A stretch of DNA of 64,000 nt from an uncultured Bacteroidota bacterium (lineage in GTDB: Bacteria > Bacteroidota > Bacteroidia > Bacteroidales > 4484-276), in assembly GCA_903944895.1 (NCBI GenBank), contig CAJATL010000192.1:18054-82053 (forward strand), written 5' to 3'. Position numbers and translations under genes: made by a program. The notes beneath the pieces were generated by a model. That model was not told the DNA's origin. It searched no databases and saw only the letters and a program-made list of their open reading frames with translations. This document shows positions 36,464 to 44,815 of the stretch, one piece after another; the first letter of the stretch is position 1; the number at the start of each line of letters is the position of its first letter.

Positions 36464-37213
36464 ATGAACATACGAATTATAGTCTTGCTTTTTATGGCCA
36501 TGTGCGGAGCAACTTTTTTTGCTGATGCACAATCCGAGAATAAGTTTATCCGCCGCGGTAATGATGCTTTTAAGGAAGGCGATTTTAAAAAAGCAGAAAT
36601 TGATTACCGCAAAGCCCTCGAAAAAAACCAAAACTCCACCAAAGGCGAATTTAACCTTGGTGGGGCCATGTATGAACAAAAAAGCTTCGAAGAAGCCACG
36701 AAAACCTACGAGAAACTCGCATCTGGTAACCTGACACCACTTCAAAAGGCAGGCACTTACCATAATCTGGGCAATTCGCTTTTACAATCCCAGCAACTCG
36801 AACCAGCCATCGAAGCCTACAAAAATGCACTCCGGAATAATCCCAACGACGAGGATACTAAATACAACCTCGAATATGCCCGGAGAATGTTAAAACAGCA
36901 GCAACAACAGCAAAACAAAGATCAGAATCAGGATCAAAATAAAGATCAGAATAAAGATCAAAAACAGGATCAGAAACAAGACCAGAAGCAAGATCAGAAG
37001 CAGGATCAGAAACAGGATCAACAACAAAGTCAAAATCAGCAAAATAAAAACGACCAGCAGCAACCCCAGCAGGCACAAGCAAAGCAAATTTCGAAAGAAG
37101 ATGCTGAGCGAATGTTGCAGGCACTAAAAGATAATGAGAAAAAAACCCTGGAAAAACTCAGGTTGGAAAAACTTAAAAATGCTAAAAAAGTTAAATCGGA
37201 AAAAGACTGGTAA
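36464..37213 (+). CDS. batC: BatC, TPR protein with long Gln/Lys/Asp repeat
   Basis: 249 residues from ATG 36464; an in-frame TTG at 36443 gives no better start. Signal peptide (about 1-21, ending A-D-A-Q), then TPR repeats (about 30-135: F-I-R-R-G-N-D-A-F-K-E-G-D-F-K-K-A, Y-H-N-L-G-N-S-L-L-Q, A-I-E-A-Y-K-N-A-L-R-N-N-P-N-D). Residues about 143-207 are a low-complexity tract of Q, K, D and N built on a repeated D-Q-K-Q unit. A charged helical end (E-D-A-E-R-M-L-Q-A-L-K-D-N-E) closes it. BatC is periplasmic, and its TPRs probably bind BatA/BatB. The repeat tract is prone to length change by slippage. Confidence 0.92.
   Translation: MNIRIIVLLFMAMCGATFFADAQSENKFIRRGNDAFKEGDFKKAEIDYRKALEKNQNSTKGEFNLGGAMYEQKSFEEATKTYEKLASGNLTPLQKAGTYHNLGNSLLQSQQLEPAIEAYKNALRNNPNDEDTKYNLEYARRMLKQQQQQQNKDQNQDQNKDQNKDQKQDQKQDQKQDQKQDQKQDQQQSQNQQNKNDQQQPQQAQAKQISKEDAERMLQALKDNEKKTLEKLRLEKLKNAKKVKSEKDW
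36917..37024 (+). repeat. 12-bp tandem repeat array inside batC
   Basis: Nine imperfect 12-bp units (type CAGGATCAGAAA, AAAGATCAGAAT) encode D-Q-K-Q or D-Q-N-K steps. Units differ only at a few third positions, and since 12 is a multiple of 3, loss or gain of units keeps the frame. Confidence 0.85.
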
Positions 37214-37278
37214 TCCAATTTTCGAAAAAGGATACAATGAGAAAGCCATTAATAAGTTTTAATATCGAAAATTTGAGG

Positions 37279-39114
37279 ATGAAAAAAATATTTATTGCAT
37301 TATTTCAGATACTTCTGTGGTGCACCACTGCAGCAATGGCCCAGGATGTTCAATTCACTGCCCTGGCAAAAACTGCTGTTCTGGTGGGCGAAAACTTCCA
37401 GCTTCAATACAAAATAAACGCCGAGGGCACAGGCTTTCAGGGGCCGGCGTTAAGTGATTTCCAGGTGGTGAGCGGGCCGGGAACTTCAACGAGTTCGAGT
37501 GTTCAGATCATCAACGGACAAGTTTCACGCGATGTGAGTTATGTTTTTACCTACATCCTCCGGGGAGTAAAAGAAGGAACTTTCACCATTCCTGCCGCAA
37601 CCATCAGTTACCAGGGAAAACAATATGCTTCAAACAGCCTTACGATAAAAGTTTTAAAAGGCAATGCCAGCTCATCATCATCAGGAAGCGGACAATCCGC
37701 TCAAAGCAGCAACGAAAATGATGTTTTTATCAAAGCTTACATCAGCAACAACACCCCGGTGCAGGGTGAACAGGTCATCATTACCTATAAAATCTTTACA
37801 ACCATTCCCATTTCAAATATTGATGCCTCCAAGATTTCATCCTTTCCCGGATTTTGGGCAACCGATTTACTGTCGAAGCAGGAAGCAGGCCCACAATCCC
37901 GCGAAATGGTTAATGGAAAAGAATATGTAACCGCCGAAATAAAAAAATTCGCCCTTGTTCCTCAGCGAAATGGCGTAATAACTATTGATGCCGGTGAGAT
38001 AAATTGTGTAGCTCAGATCAGAACACAGGCTCAAAAGAGAAATTCTGATCCATTTTTCGACAGCTTTTTTAACGATCCGTTTTTCAACAGCAGGTACCAG
38101 AATGTGGAAAAGAAATTAATGTCGAATCCACTAAAAATTGATGTAAAGCCTTTGCCAGGGAATGATAAGCCTGATTTTTTCAGCGGTGCTGTCGGTAGTT
38201 TTCAGTTCGATTCGCAAATCGACCGGACCGAAGTTAAAGCAAATGAAGCCATCACCTTAAAATACACACTCAAAGGCAAAGGAAATATCGAACTTATCGA
38301 CCCGCCAATGGTTAATTTCCCGACCGATTTTGAAGTTTATGATCCTGAAGTTAAGAATTCAATCAAGTCGGATGCAAATGGTGTTTCGGGTGTGAGAGCT
38401 TTTGAATACCTTATTATACCGCGTAATCCGGGTAATTACACCATAAAATCCGTCCAGTTTGCTTATTTTGATATTTCGAAACGGGAGTATGTCAGCACTA
38501 CAACACCTGAATACAAGATTAATGTTTCGAAAGGTGATGGATCGTCGTCCAGTGCGGTTTACAGCGGTTCAACGAGTCAGGAAGACATCAAATACATTGG
38601 AAAAGATATCAGGCACATCAAACTTTCACCTTATGATCTTCGTCCGTCAGGGTCGTTTTTCTTCAAATCGGGCACCTATTATTTTTTGCTTGCCTTGCCT
38701 TTAATCCTCTTCATTTTGGTTTTGATTATCTGGCATAAAAACGTCGAACGGCGGAGTAACGTTGCGCTGATGAAAAACAGAAGAGCCACAAAAGTTTCAA
38801 GGAAAAGGTTGCAGGCAGCTTTTACGTATCTGAAAGAATCCAAAGAAAACGAATTTTATATCGAGATTTCAAAGGCTTTGTGGGGATATCTGAGCGATAA
38901 ATTTACAATTCCACGAGCCGAGTTATCCGTCGAAAATGTAAAAGAACGTTTGATGAAGAAATCGGTAAGTGAAGAAATCATCAACCAGTTTATCGAAACA
39001 CTTAACAACACTGAGTTTGCAAGGTTTGCGCCAGGCAACAAATCTCAGAATATGGAAAATATCTATAATGAAGCCTTAAGTTTGATCATCAAAATTGAGC
39101 GCGAGCTCAAATAA
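37279..39114 (+). CDS. batD: BatD, oxygen-tolerance family membrane protein
   Basis: 611 residues from ATG 37279, which gives a clean signal peptide (M-K-K-I-F-I-A-L-F-Q-I-L-L-W, ending A-M-A-Q); ATG 37237 would add 14 residues and is less likely. The large periplasmic part holds beta-sandwich domains (V-L-V-G-E-N-F-Q-L-Q-Y, N-D-V-F-I-K-A-Y-I-S-N-N-T-P-V-Q-G-E-Q) and D-P-F-F-D-S-F-F-like aromatic stretches. One membrane segment (about 480-500: F-L-L-A-L-P-L-I-L-F-I-L-V-L-I-I-W) and a cytoplasmic helical domain follow. The order after batC is canonical. Confidence 0.93.
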   Translation: MKKIFIALFQILLWCTTAAMAQDVQFTALAKTAVLVGENFQLQYKINAEGTGFQGPALSDFQVVSGPGTSTSSSVQIINGQVSRDVSYVFTYILRGVKEGTFTIPAATISYQGKQYASNSLTIKVLKGNASSSSSGSGQSAQSSNENDVFIKAYISNNTPVQGEQVIITYKIFTTIPISNIDASKISSFPGFWATDLLSKQEAGPQSREMVNGKEYVTAEIKKFALVPQRNGVITIDAGEINCVAQIRTQAQKRNSDPFFDSFFNDPFFNSRYQNVEKKLMSNPLKIDVKPLPGNDKPDFFSGAVGSFQFDSQIDRTEVKANEAITLKYTLKGKGNIELIDPPMVNFPTDFEVYDPEVKNSIKSDANGVSGVRAFEYLIIPRNPGNYTIKSVQFAYFDISKREYVSTTTPEYKINVSKGDGSSSSAVYSGSTSQEDIKYIGKDIRHIKLSPYDLRPSGSFFFKSGTYYFLLALPLILFILVLIIWHKNVERRSNVALMKNRRATKVSRKRLQAAFTYLKESKENEFYIEISKALWGYLSDKFTIPRAELSVENVKERLMKKSVSEEIINQFIETLNNTEFARFAPGNKSQNMENIYNEALSLIIKIERELK

Positions 39115-39128
39115 ATCTTGTGAGGAAA

Positions 39129-39881
39129 ATGAAAAATATCATCTTAATTTTATTCTTGTTTGCCTCAGTTGTCGTCTCAGCCAACGATAATCAGGCACTC
39201 ATCGATGAAGCCAATAAAAAGTACAATGAAGCGTCATATCAGGAGGCCGCCGATCTTTACACCAAAGTGCTGATGAATGGCTTTGAATCTTCAAAATTGT
39301 ACTATAATCTTGGCAATTCATACTTCAAACTTAAAGATATGGCATCAGCCATTTTGTATTATGAAAAAGCCAAAAAGCTTAGCCCTGGTAATGAAGATGT
39401 GCTTTTTAACCTTAAAATAGCCAATAACAACATCGTCGACAAAATCGAGATTGTACCTGAACTCTTCTATATTCGCTGGTGGAATTCGCTTACTCATTTT
39501 TTTACGGTTGACCAATGGGGCGTAGTAAGCCTGATTTCATTTTTTCTTGCCCTAGCTTTTGCGTTAACTTTTCTTTTGGTCGGGATAGTCTGGATTAAAA
39601 AGTCATCATTTTGGCTGGGAATATTATTTATGGTTCTTGCTATTTCGTCTTATTCATTGGCTAACGAACGGTTTAGCCTGTTTAAGAAAGATCATGAAGC
39701 CATCGTTTTCACACCCACCGTAACTGTTAAGAGTTCGCCAAGCGATAAAAGTATTGATCTTTTTGTGATCCATTCAGGGACAAAAGTTCAGATTACCGAT
39801 AATGTGGGAGACTGGTTTGAGATCAAAATTGCCAACGGAAGCGTAGGCTGGATATTAAAAAATGAGATTAAAAAGATTTAA
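39129..39881 (+). CDS. batE: BatE, TPR membrane protein with SH3-like end
   Basis: About 250 residues from ATG 39129; the GTG at 39120 adds three residues. Signal peptide (ending V-V-S-A), TPR repeats (about 20-100: Y-N-E-A-S-Y-Q-E-A-A-D-L-Y, L-Y-Y-N-L-G-N-S-Y-F-K-L-K), two membrane segments (about 130-152 and 157-175) and a bacterial SH3-type domain (about 190-250: T-V-K-S-S-P-S-D-K-S-I-D-L-F-V-I-H-S-G-T, W-F-E-I-K-I-A-N-G-S-V-G-W-I). It is the last gene of the Bat operon, with a gap of only 14 bases after batD. A shared hairpin then separates it from a convergent gene. Confidence 0.93.
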   Translation: MKNIILILFLFASVVVSANDNQALIDEANKKYNEASYQEAADLYTKVLMNGFESSKLYYNLGNSYFKLKDMASAILYYEKAKKLSPGNEDVLFNLKIANNNIVDKIEIVPELFYIRWWNSLTHFFTVDQWGVVSLISFFLALAFALTFLLVGIVWIKKSSFWLGILFMVLAISSYSLANERFSLFKKDHEAIVFTPTVTVKSSPSDKSIDLFVIHSGTKVQITDNVGDWFEIKIANGSVGWILKNEIKKI

Positions 39882-39914
39882 AAAAAAATCCTGCTCAATG
39901 GCAGGATTTTTTTT
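39881..39914. terminator. Bidirectional terminator between batE and the convergent peptidase-like gene
   Basis: AAAAAAAATCCTGC (39881-39894) pairs with GCAGGATTTTTTTT (39901-39914) around a 6-nt loop. T-runs in both orientations suit two convergent genes. Confidence 0.85.
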
Positions 39915-39915
39915 G

Positions 39916-41055
39916 TTAAAGACCAAGTTTAACCTTTAGATCGGCAGGTAAACTGTTTTTATTGAGTAGTAAAAACACGGTATTTAATTTGACGTAGGCT
40001 TCCGAAAGATTTAATTCACCATCACCACTTGTGCAGGTGTTTTTGGCAACCAGATAATCGGCACCCTTTTTATCCTTACTTAAACCATAAACCAGCATGT
40101 AGCTCAATTCCTTACTCAGTAAAGTCTGGAATTTCTCCTGACGCATTGTTGGAGTAACGATGGCTTCGGCAACTGGCTCCATCACCAATTTGTCGGTTTC
40201 ATTTGCTTTTACACCAGGCATTTTTGATGCGGGCACGATAGCAACATTTTCGGCAGCAAAGACTGATTTCTCAACAAAATCACCACCCCAGGCTACAGTA
40301 AAACCATTTCCGATGGCATTTATCATGATCGTGACCAAATCTTCGGGAGCAACATTATAGGCCTTTTGATCGGACCAATTGTTATTGACCGGCAAAACAA
40401 ACGGCTTAAACATTTCCTGACGGCTGTCGGAAGAAATCAAAACGTAATCGCCAGGTTTTATTCCTGATTTTTCGGCATAACTTTTAGGTGTAAATTCCTG
40501 GTCGTTATCTTTGAAATTTATCCGTGCCTCACCAATGTAGCTAACAAGGGCGCCATCATAAGTATTTTTCCAGCGTTCACTAAACACACCTTTTTCTTTA
40601 TCCAAAACCATCCGCAAAGTTCCGCGCAAAATGGCATCCATTTCACCAGCGTCTTCACCAAACGGATCCTTTTCAGATTTCATAAAACCAGCTTCCGGCA
40701 CCATACCAAACTGGGCAGCAGCAAGAAAAACATCACTGGCAATACCATCTCCGCCAACCCTGATTTTACCACCATTTTTAAGAAAAACATCGGCTTTTTG
40801 CAAATAGGCATTGTGAACGAAGTCCATTTCGGATAAATCAACGTCTTTCTGACCGATTTTTAATAGCTCCGCTTCCAAAAGTGCTGTGCCAGCATTGCTC
40901 CAGCAAGCAACCGGCCGGGGCAAATCTTTTGATGGGGAGGTTGTTAATTTTTTTGTGGATTTAAGACCATAATAAGTTTCCTGTGCTTGAAGGCCCACAA
41001 ATGAAAACAGCAGGAAAATAACTGATAACATTAAGGAAGAATGAATTTTTCGCAT
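39916..41055 (-). CDS. Exported C1B (PepC/bleomycin hydrolase)-like protein with degenerate active site
   Basis: 379 residues with a signal peptide (ending G-L-Q-A-Q). The layout follows C1B cysteine peptidases: the catalytic-Cys region V-A-C-W-S-N-A-G-T-A-L-L-E-A-E-L-L (Cys51), then D-L-S-E-M-D-F-V-H-N-A-Y-L-Q-K-A, G-I-A-S-D-V, and the end V-K-L-N-T-V-F-L-L-L-N-K-N-S-L. Against PepC as remembered, the oxyanion Gln before the Cys is absent (K-D-L-P-R-P-V-A-C-W), the catalytic His region reads K-E-L-S-Y-M (Ser318 at the expected His), and N-S-W-G has become N-T-C-T (Asn339 kept). It is therefore probably not a normal peptidase. It is a single-gene unit in the opposite direction to its neighbours. 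Confidence 0.7.
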   Translation of the reverse strand: MRKIHSSLMLSVIFLLFSFVGLQAQETYYGLKSTKKLTTSPSKDLPRPVACWSNAGTALLEAELLKIGQKDVDLSEMDFVHNAYLQKADVFLKNGGKIRVGGDGIASDVFLAAAQFGMVPEAGFMKSEKDPFGEDAGEMDAILRGTLRMVLDKEKGVFSERWKNTYDGALVSYIGEARINFKDNDQEFTPKSYAEKSGIKPGDYVLISSDSRQEMFKPFVLPVNNNWSDQKAYNVAPEDLVTIMINAIGNGFTVAWGGDFVEKSVFAAENVAIVPASKMPGVKANETDKLVMEPVAEAIVTPTMRQEKFQTLLSKELSYMLVYGLSKDKKGADYLVAKNTCTSGDGELNLSEAYVKLNTVFLLLNKNSLPADLKVKLGL

Positions 41056-41591
41056 ATTCGTTGAATTTAGGTTAGTTACTTATTAATTTTAAAACAAATT
41101 GAAGAAGGCAAAAATAATATTTTCGGTTAAGGATACTATCAAATACTATGCTGATCAATTGGATTGCTGAAATATTTATTGAAGCAGCCTCCATTTTTTT
41201 TGCTTGAATAACGAATTTTTAACCGAAAGCGATATTTTAAGCAGACAATTATTTAAAATGGATTTGAATTGCTATTAATAAGCGTTTGATTGGATTATTT
41301 TTTTCAACTTTGTTCATTCAAAATTTGGTCGTTTTTATGGGTATTTCAGGGGTTTTCAGGGGTAAAAACCGGCACACCGTTAACTGATTTTGAGCGGCCG
41401 TAAACTGATTGAAAATTGAAAGACATTGATTACAAGCTATTTTTGTTTGTTTTAACACGCAAAAATTCATTATTATAAAATGACTGTATTTAAAGCAGAT
41501 TAGCTTACATTTTTGAAAAAATTTGTACCTTGCGCCGCTTTTAAAAATTGAAATTACAATACTAACTTTATATTAATCTAACGAAAATGAT
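41056..41591. other. Gene-free stretch with a 10-bp tandem duplication
   Basis: AT-rich gap of 536 bases between divergent genes. It holds a perfect duplication of TTTCAGGGGT (41344-41353 and 41354-41363) and no convincing gene, RNA or strong hairpin. Promoters for both neighbours must lie here, but I could not assign consensus boxes with confidence. Confidence 0.5.
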
Positions 41592-44500
41592 ATGAAAAGT
41601 AAACTTTTACCATTTAGCTTTTTAGCCTTGATTCTTGGGTTTACTACTTTTATCCTGGCCAGTGGGTGGATTTCAAACGATCAACCTGTCATTCCAAAAA
41701 ACCAGGATATTAATGGAAATAAAGCAGCCAGTGAATATCTGAATAAGATGATTTCCAATCAGATAACTGGCAAAATTAACCCGAACGATGTGCTTTCGGC
41801 AAGAAAACAGGCGCTGCAAATGCAGTTCAAGTCAGGAAATGAACTCGGGCTAAATTGGCAAGAAATGGGGCCTGATAATACTCCCGGCCGGGTTAGGGCA
41901 GTAGTTTTTGATAATACCGATCCTGGTGGGCAAACGTTGATTGCTGCTGGTGTTACAGGCGGATTATGGAAAACAACCAATCTGGGTGCCACCTGGAACA
42001 AGATTGATCAGATTTCTCCAAATATTTATGTTACATGCATGGTGCAAAGCAGTGAAGGCACAATTTATGCCGGCACCGGTGAAGCATTCTGTACCGAAAC
42101 CGACACCTATTATGGCGGACTGGTCGGACAGGGAATGTTTAAATCGACAGATCAGAATAATTTTGAACTTATTCCAGGAACAACTCCGGTTGTAACGCAA
42201 CTCAACGATACCGTTGATTGGGCCTATATCAATAATATAGCTCTCGACCCATCTTCTGAGCGGGTTTACGCAGCCACCAACACAGGGCTTTGGTATTCAG
42301 ACAACGGAAATACAAACTGGCTGAAAGTAGCAGAAAGTAATTTCGACTCAACGATTTTTAATGTCTCACTTGCTATCGATTCGATTGTTCATTGCGATAC
42401 CTACGAGATTGTCGGAGATAAAGTAATTTTCAGCAATCCTGTGTACAATGCTCCTGACACTACCAGTTATTTAAAAGAAACCGTTGGAACAACCAGGACT
42501 GTAGTTCCAATAGGAAAAGTTCCTTGTGCCAGCGTTTCAGTTGCTTCTGACGGTACTGTTGCAGCAACTTTTGCCAACATGGTTTACACTGCACCAGGCG
42601 GCACAAATCTTGTCTTTACCAACCAGTCAAAGAATCCTGTTAACCCAAAAGAAGTAAGCAAGGAAAACAGGGAATATGCTACAACTCTTTTTGTTTATGA
42701 CACACTGAATCCTACCGTTCCTTATTCAAGAACACTAAATTTTTCTGTTGTAACTGAGTATGGTTTTACTCCTAAAAGTGGCTCAAGCCCACTTTCAAAT
42801 AGCCCGGGACGTACAGAAATTGCTTTCGCCCCAAGTGATCCAAATGTTCTGTACGTAGTTGGAACAGGTCAGTTTGGGTATCTTGACAATATTTATCTTT
42901 CTGAAAATAAAGGTGAAACCTGGGAAATAATTTTGCCGGGTGGTTCATCACTGGAGATATTCAACGGAACAGGTTGTTACAATAATACGATTGCTGTTTT
43001 TCCAGACGATGCTCACAAAATTCTTGTTGGCGGCATTGATATGTGGTACGGACAAAAATTCGGGAATACCGGCGGATATTATAACTGGGGTTCAGGTGCA
43101 GTATCTTCAAGTTTTTTTGACGAAGCATCAACATATTATTTGCCAACCGGTCATCACAGGTACGTATTTAGCCCAACATCATCATCAAAACTTGCCATTG
43201 CAACCGACCGCGGCGTGTCGTTAGGTACCGTTACGTCAACAGGCGTAAATTTCCAGCGGATAAACAGAAACCTTTCCATTACGCAATGCTACACTGTTGG
43301 AGTTTCAGGGAACAGAAAAGAATTTTTGTGTGGCGCTCAGGGAAATGGAACTCAATACATCAGCGGAAACGGAAATACTCCGCAATATGCCGAACAAATT
43401 AATGGTGGTAACGGCGGTTCCTGTGCCATTTCGGTGATTAACCCTGATGCTTTCATTTACAGTCAGGGTGCAGGCGTTATTTTACGATCAGAAGATAAGG
43501 GCGCTACGACATCGTTTAACTTTACTGCTCCCGGAAGTAACATATTCTTAACCCCATTTGTATTATGGGAAGATTTTGAATGTGAAAACTCGCGTGATTC
43601 GATTATGTTTTATGCTGATAAAGATTATTTACAAGGCGACATGATTGTTGGAAGAAGCGACAACTATACCTATCCGTTTAACCACATGCTCGATCAGAAC
43701 CTGGCCGACGGTGATTCGATTACCATTAAAGATGTTGTTCAGTCTAAATTTTTTCACGCCATTGCAAACGCAGTTTATGTGACCAAAGATGTGATAAAAT
43801 TTGGTAAAGAACCTGACTTCTGGAAAATTGCCAACACCCCAGGTTTCCCAACCAGTATTGCAGTTTCTAAAGATGCAAACTTCGTTTTTGTAGGAACAGA
43901 TAACGGTAAACTCTATCGTATTTCGAACATCGCACTTGCTTATGATTCACTCAGAGCAGATGTTGGAAGTACTGCCTGTATTATCGCTACCAACGAATTA
44001 GCAATTCCGGATTTTGCCAACAGATTTATCACATCGGTATCAGTTGATCAACGAAATCCCGAGCATGTAATCGTTACTTTAGGTAATTATGGCAATGAAT
44101 CCTATGTTTTCAGAAGCACGAATGCCCTTGATTCGGCAAGTGTTGTTACATTTACCGACATAACTTCCAACTTGCCAAAAATGCCTGTTTTCTCGTCGAT
44201 CATCGAACAAATGCGATCAAATGTTGCCATTATTGGAACCGAATACGGTATTTACACCACCAGTAATCTTGGTGATCCAAATCCAGTTTGGGTTAAGGAT
44301 CAAACCGGGGTTGGGATGATTCCTGTTTATCAGATAAAACAACAGACCATTTACAAACCCAGTTTTACAGTTGCTAATCCTGATCCCAACATACCACCTT
44401 TAGTTTTTCCCGAAGTGACAAATTACGGAGATATTTATATGGCCACTTTTGGTAGAGGCGTTTTCAGCGATAAAACTTTCCATACGGTTGGAATTAACGA

Positions 44501-44780
44501 AACTGTAAATAGCAAAAACACCATTGCCGGCACAATTTCAATTTTCCCTAATCCTGTTAAATCAGAGGCAAGCCTGACATTTGAAACTTCTTATCCAAAA
44601 AATATCCTTATCAGCATTTACGACTTATCAGGAAAAGTTGTTAAAACAGTTTCCAGCTATTGTCCGGTTGCAGGTAAACAGGAAGTAAAAATTAACTGTT
44701 CCGACTTAAAAGCTGGTACTTACGTTGCTAAAGTTAGTGCAGATAAAGATAGTGGTAGTTTAAAATTCATCGTAAGATAA
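41592..44780 (+). CDS. Secreted BNR-repeat protein with T9SS type A sorting domain
   Basis: 1062 residues. An N-terminal hydrophobic signal (L-L-P-F-S-F-L-A-L-I-L-G-F) is followed by about 70 residues of linker and then a large propeller region related to the 12.4 kb gene (W-Q-E-M-G-P-D-N-T-P-G-R-V-R-A-V, G-G-L-W-K-T-T-N-L-G-A-T-W, Y-L-S-E-N-K-G-E-T-W-E, I-L-R-S-E-D-K-G). The last about 75 residues are a type A T9SS domain (I-F-P-N-P-V-K-S-E-A to L-K-F-I-V-R). The protein should be displayed on, or released from, the cell surface. No catalytic site can be assigned, and names such as sialidase or glycosidase are not supported. It is followed 35 bases on by a second secreted gene. Confidence 0.85.
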   Translation: MKSKLLPFSFLALILGFTTFILASGWISNDQPVIPKNQDINGNKAASEYLNKMISNQITGKINPNDVLSARKQALQMQFKSGNELGLNWQEMGPDNTPGRVRAVVFDNTDPGGQTLIAAGVTGGLWKTTNLGATWNKIDQISPNIYVTCMVQSSEGTIYAGTGEAFCTETDTYYGGLVGQGMFKSTDQNNFELIPGTTPVVTQLNDTVDWAYINNIALDPSSERVYAATNTGLWYSDNGNTNWLKVAESNFDSTIFNVSLAIDSIVHCDTYEIVGDKVIFSNPVYNAPDTTSYLKETVGTTRTVVPIGKVPCASVSVASDGTVAATFANMVYTAPGGTNLVFTNQSKNPVNPKEVSKENREYATTLFVYDTLNPTVPYSRTLNFSVVTEYGFTPKSGSSPLSNSPGRTEIAFAPSDPNVLYVVGTGQFGYLDNIYLSENKGETWEIILPGGSSLEIFNGTGCYNNTIAVFPDDAHKILVGGIDMWYGQKFGNTGGYYNWGSGAVSSSFFDEASTYYLPTGHHRYVFSPTSSSKLAIATDRGVSLGTVTSTGVNFQRINRNLSITQCYTVGVSGNRKEFLCGAQGNGTQYISGNGNTPQYAEQINGGNGGSCAISVINPDAFIYSQGAGVILRSEDKGATTSFNFTAPGSNIFLTPFVLWEDFECENSRDSIMFYADKDYLQGDMIVGRSDNYTYPFNHMLDQNLADGDSITIKDVVQSKFFHAIANAVYVTKDVIKFGKEPDFWKIANTPGFPTSIAVSKDANFVFVGTDNGKLYRISNIALAYDSLRADVGSTACIIATNELAIPDFANRFITSVSVDQRNPEHVIVTLGNYGNESYVFRSTNALDSASVVTFTDITSNLPKMPVFSSIIEQMRSNVAIIGTEYGIYTTSNLGDPNPVWVKDQTGVGMIPVYQIKQQTIYKPSFTVANPDPNIPPLVFPEVTNYGDIYMATFGRGVFSDKTFHTVGINETVNSKNTIAGTISIFPNPVKSEASLTFETSYPKNILISIYDLSGKVVKTVSSYCPVAGKQEVKINCSDLKAGTYVAKVSADKDSGSLKFIVR

Positions 44781-44815
44781 TTATTTGAAATTGATAATCA
44801 TAAAAAGTTGATAAC

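Noticed and set aside
36917..37024. Possible CRISPR array
   Set aside because: Twelve-base units without spacers inside a coding region; no CRISPR array or cas gene was seen in the window.
36858..37124. Antisense frames over batC with D-P-V-S-D repeats
   Set aside because: They are the mirror of the 12-bp repeats in batC, without start signals.
41056..41591. Riboswitch or small RNA in the long gap
   Set aside because: No conserved riboswitch core or strong stem-loop could be recognised by eye; a Rfam search would decide.
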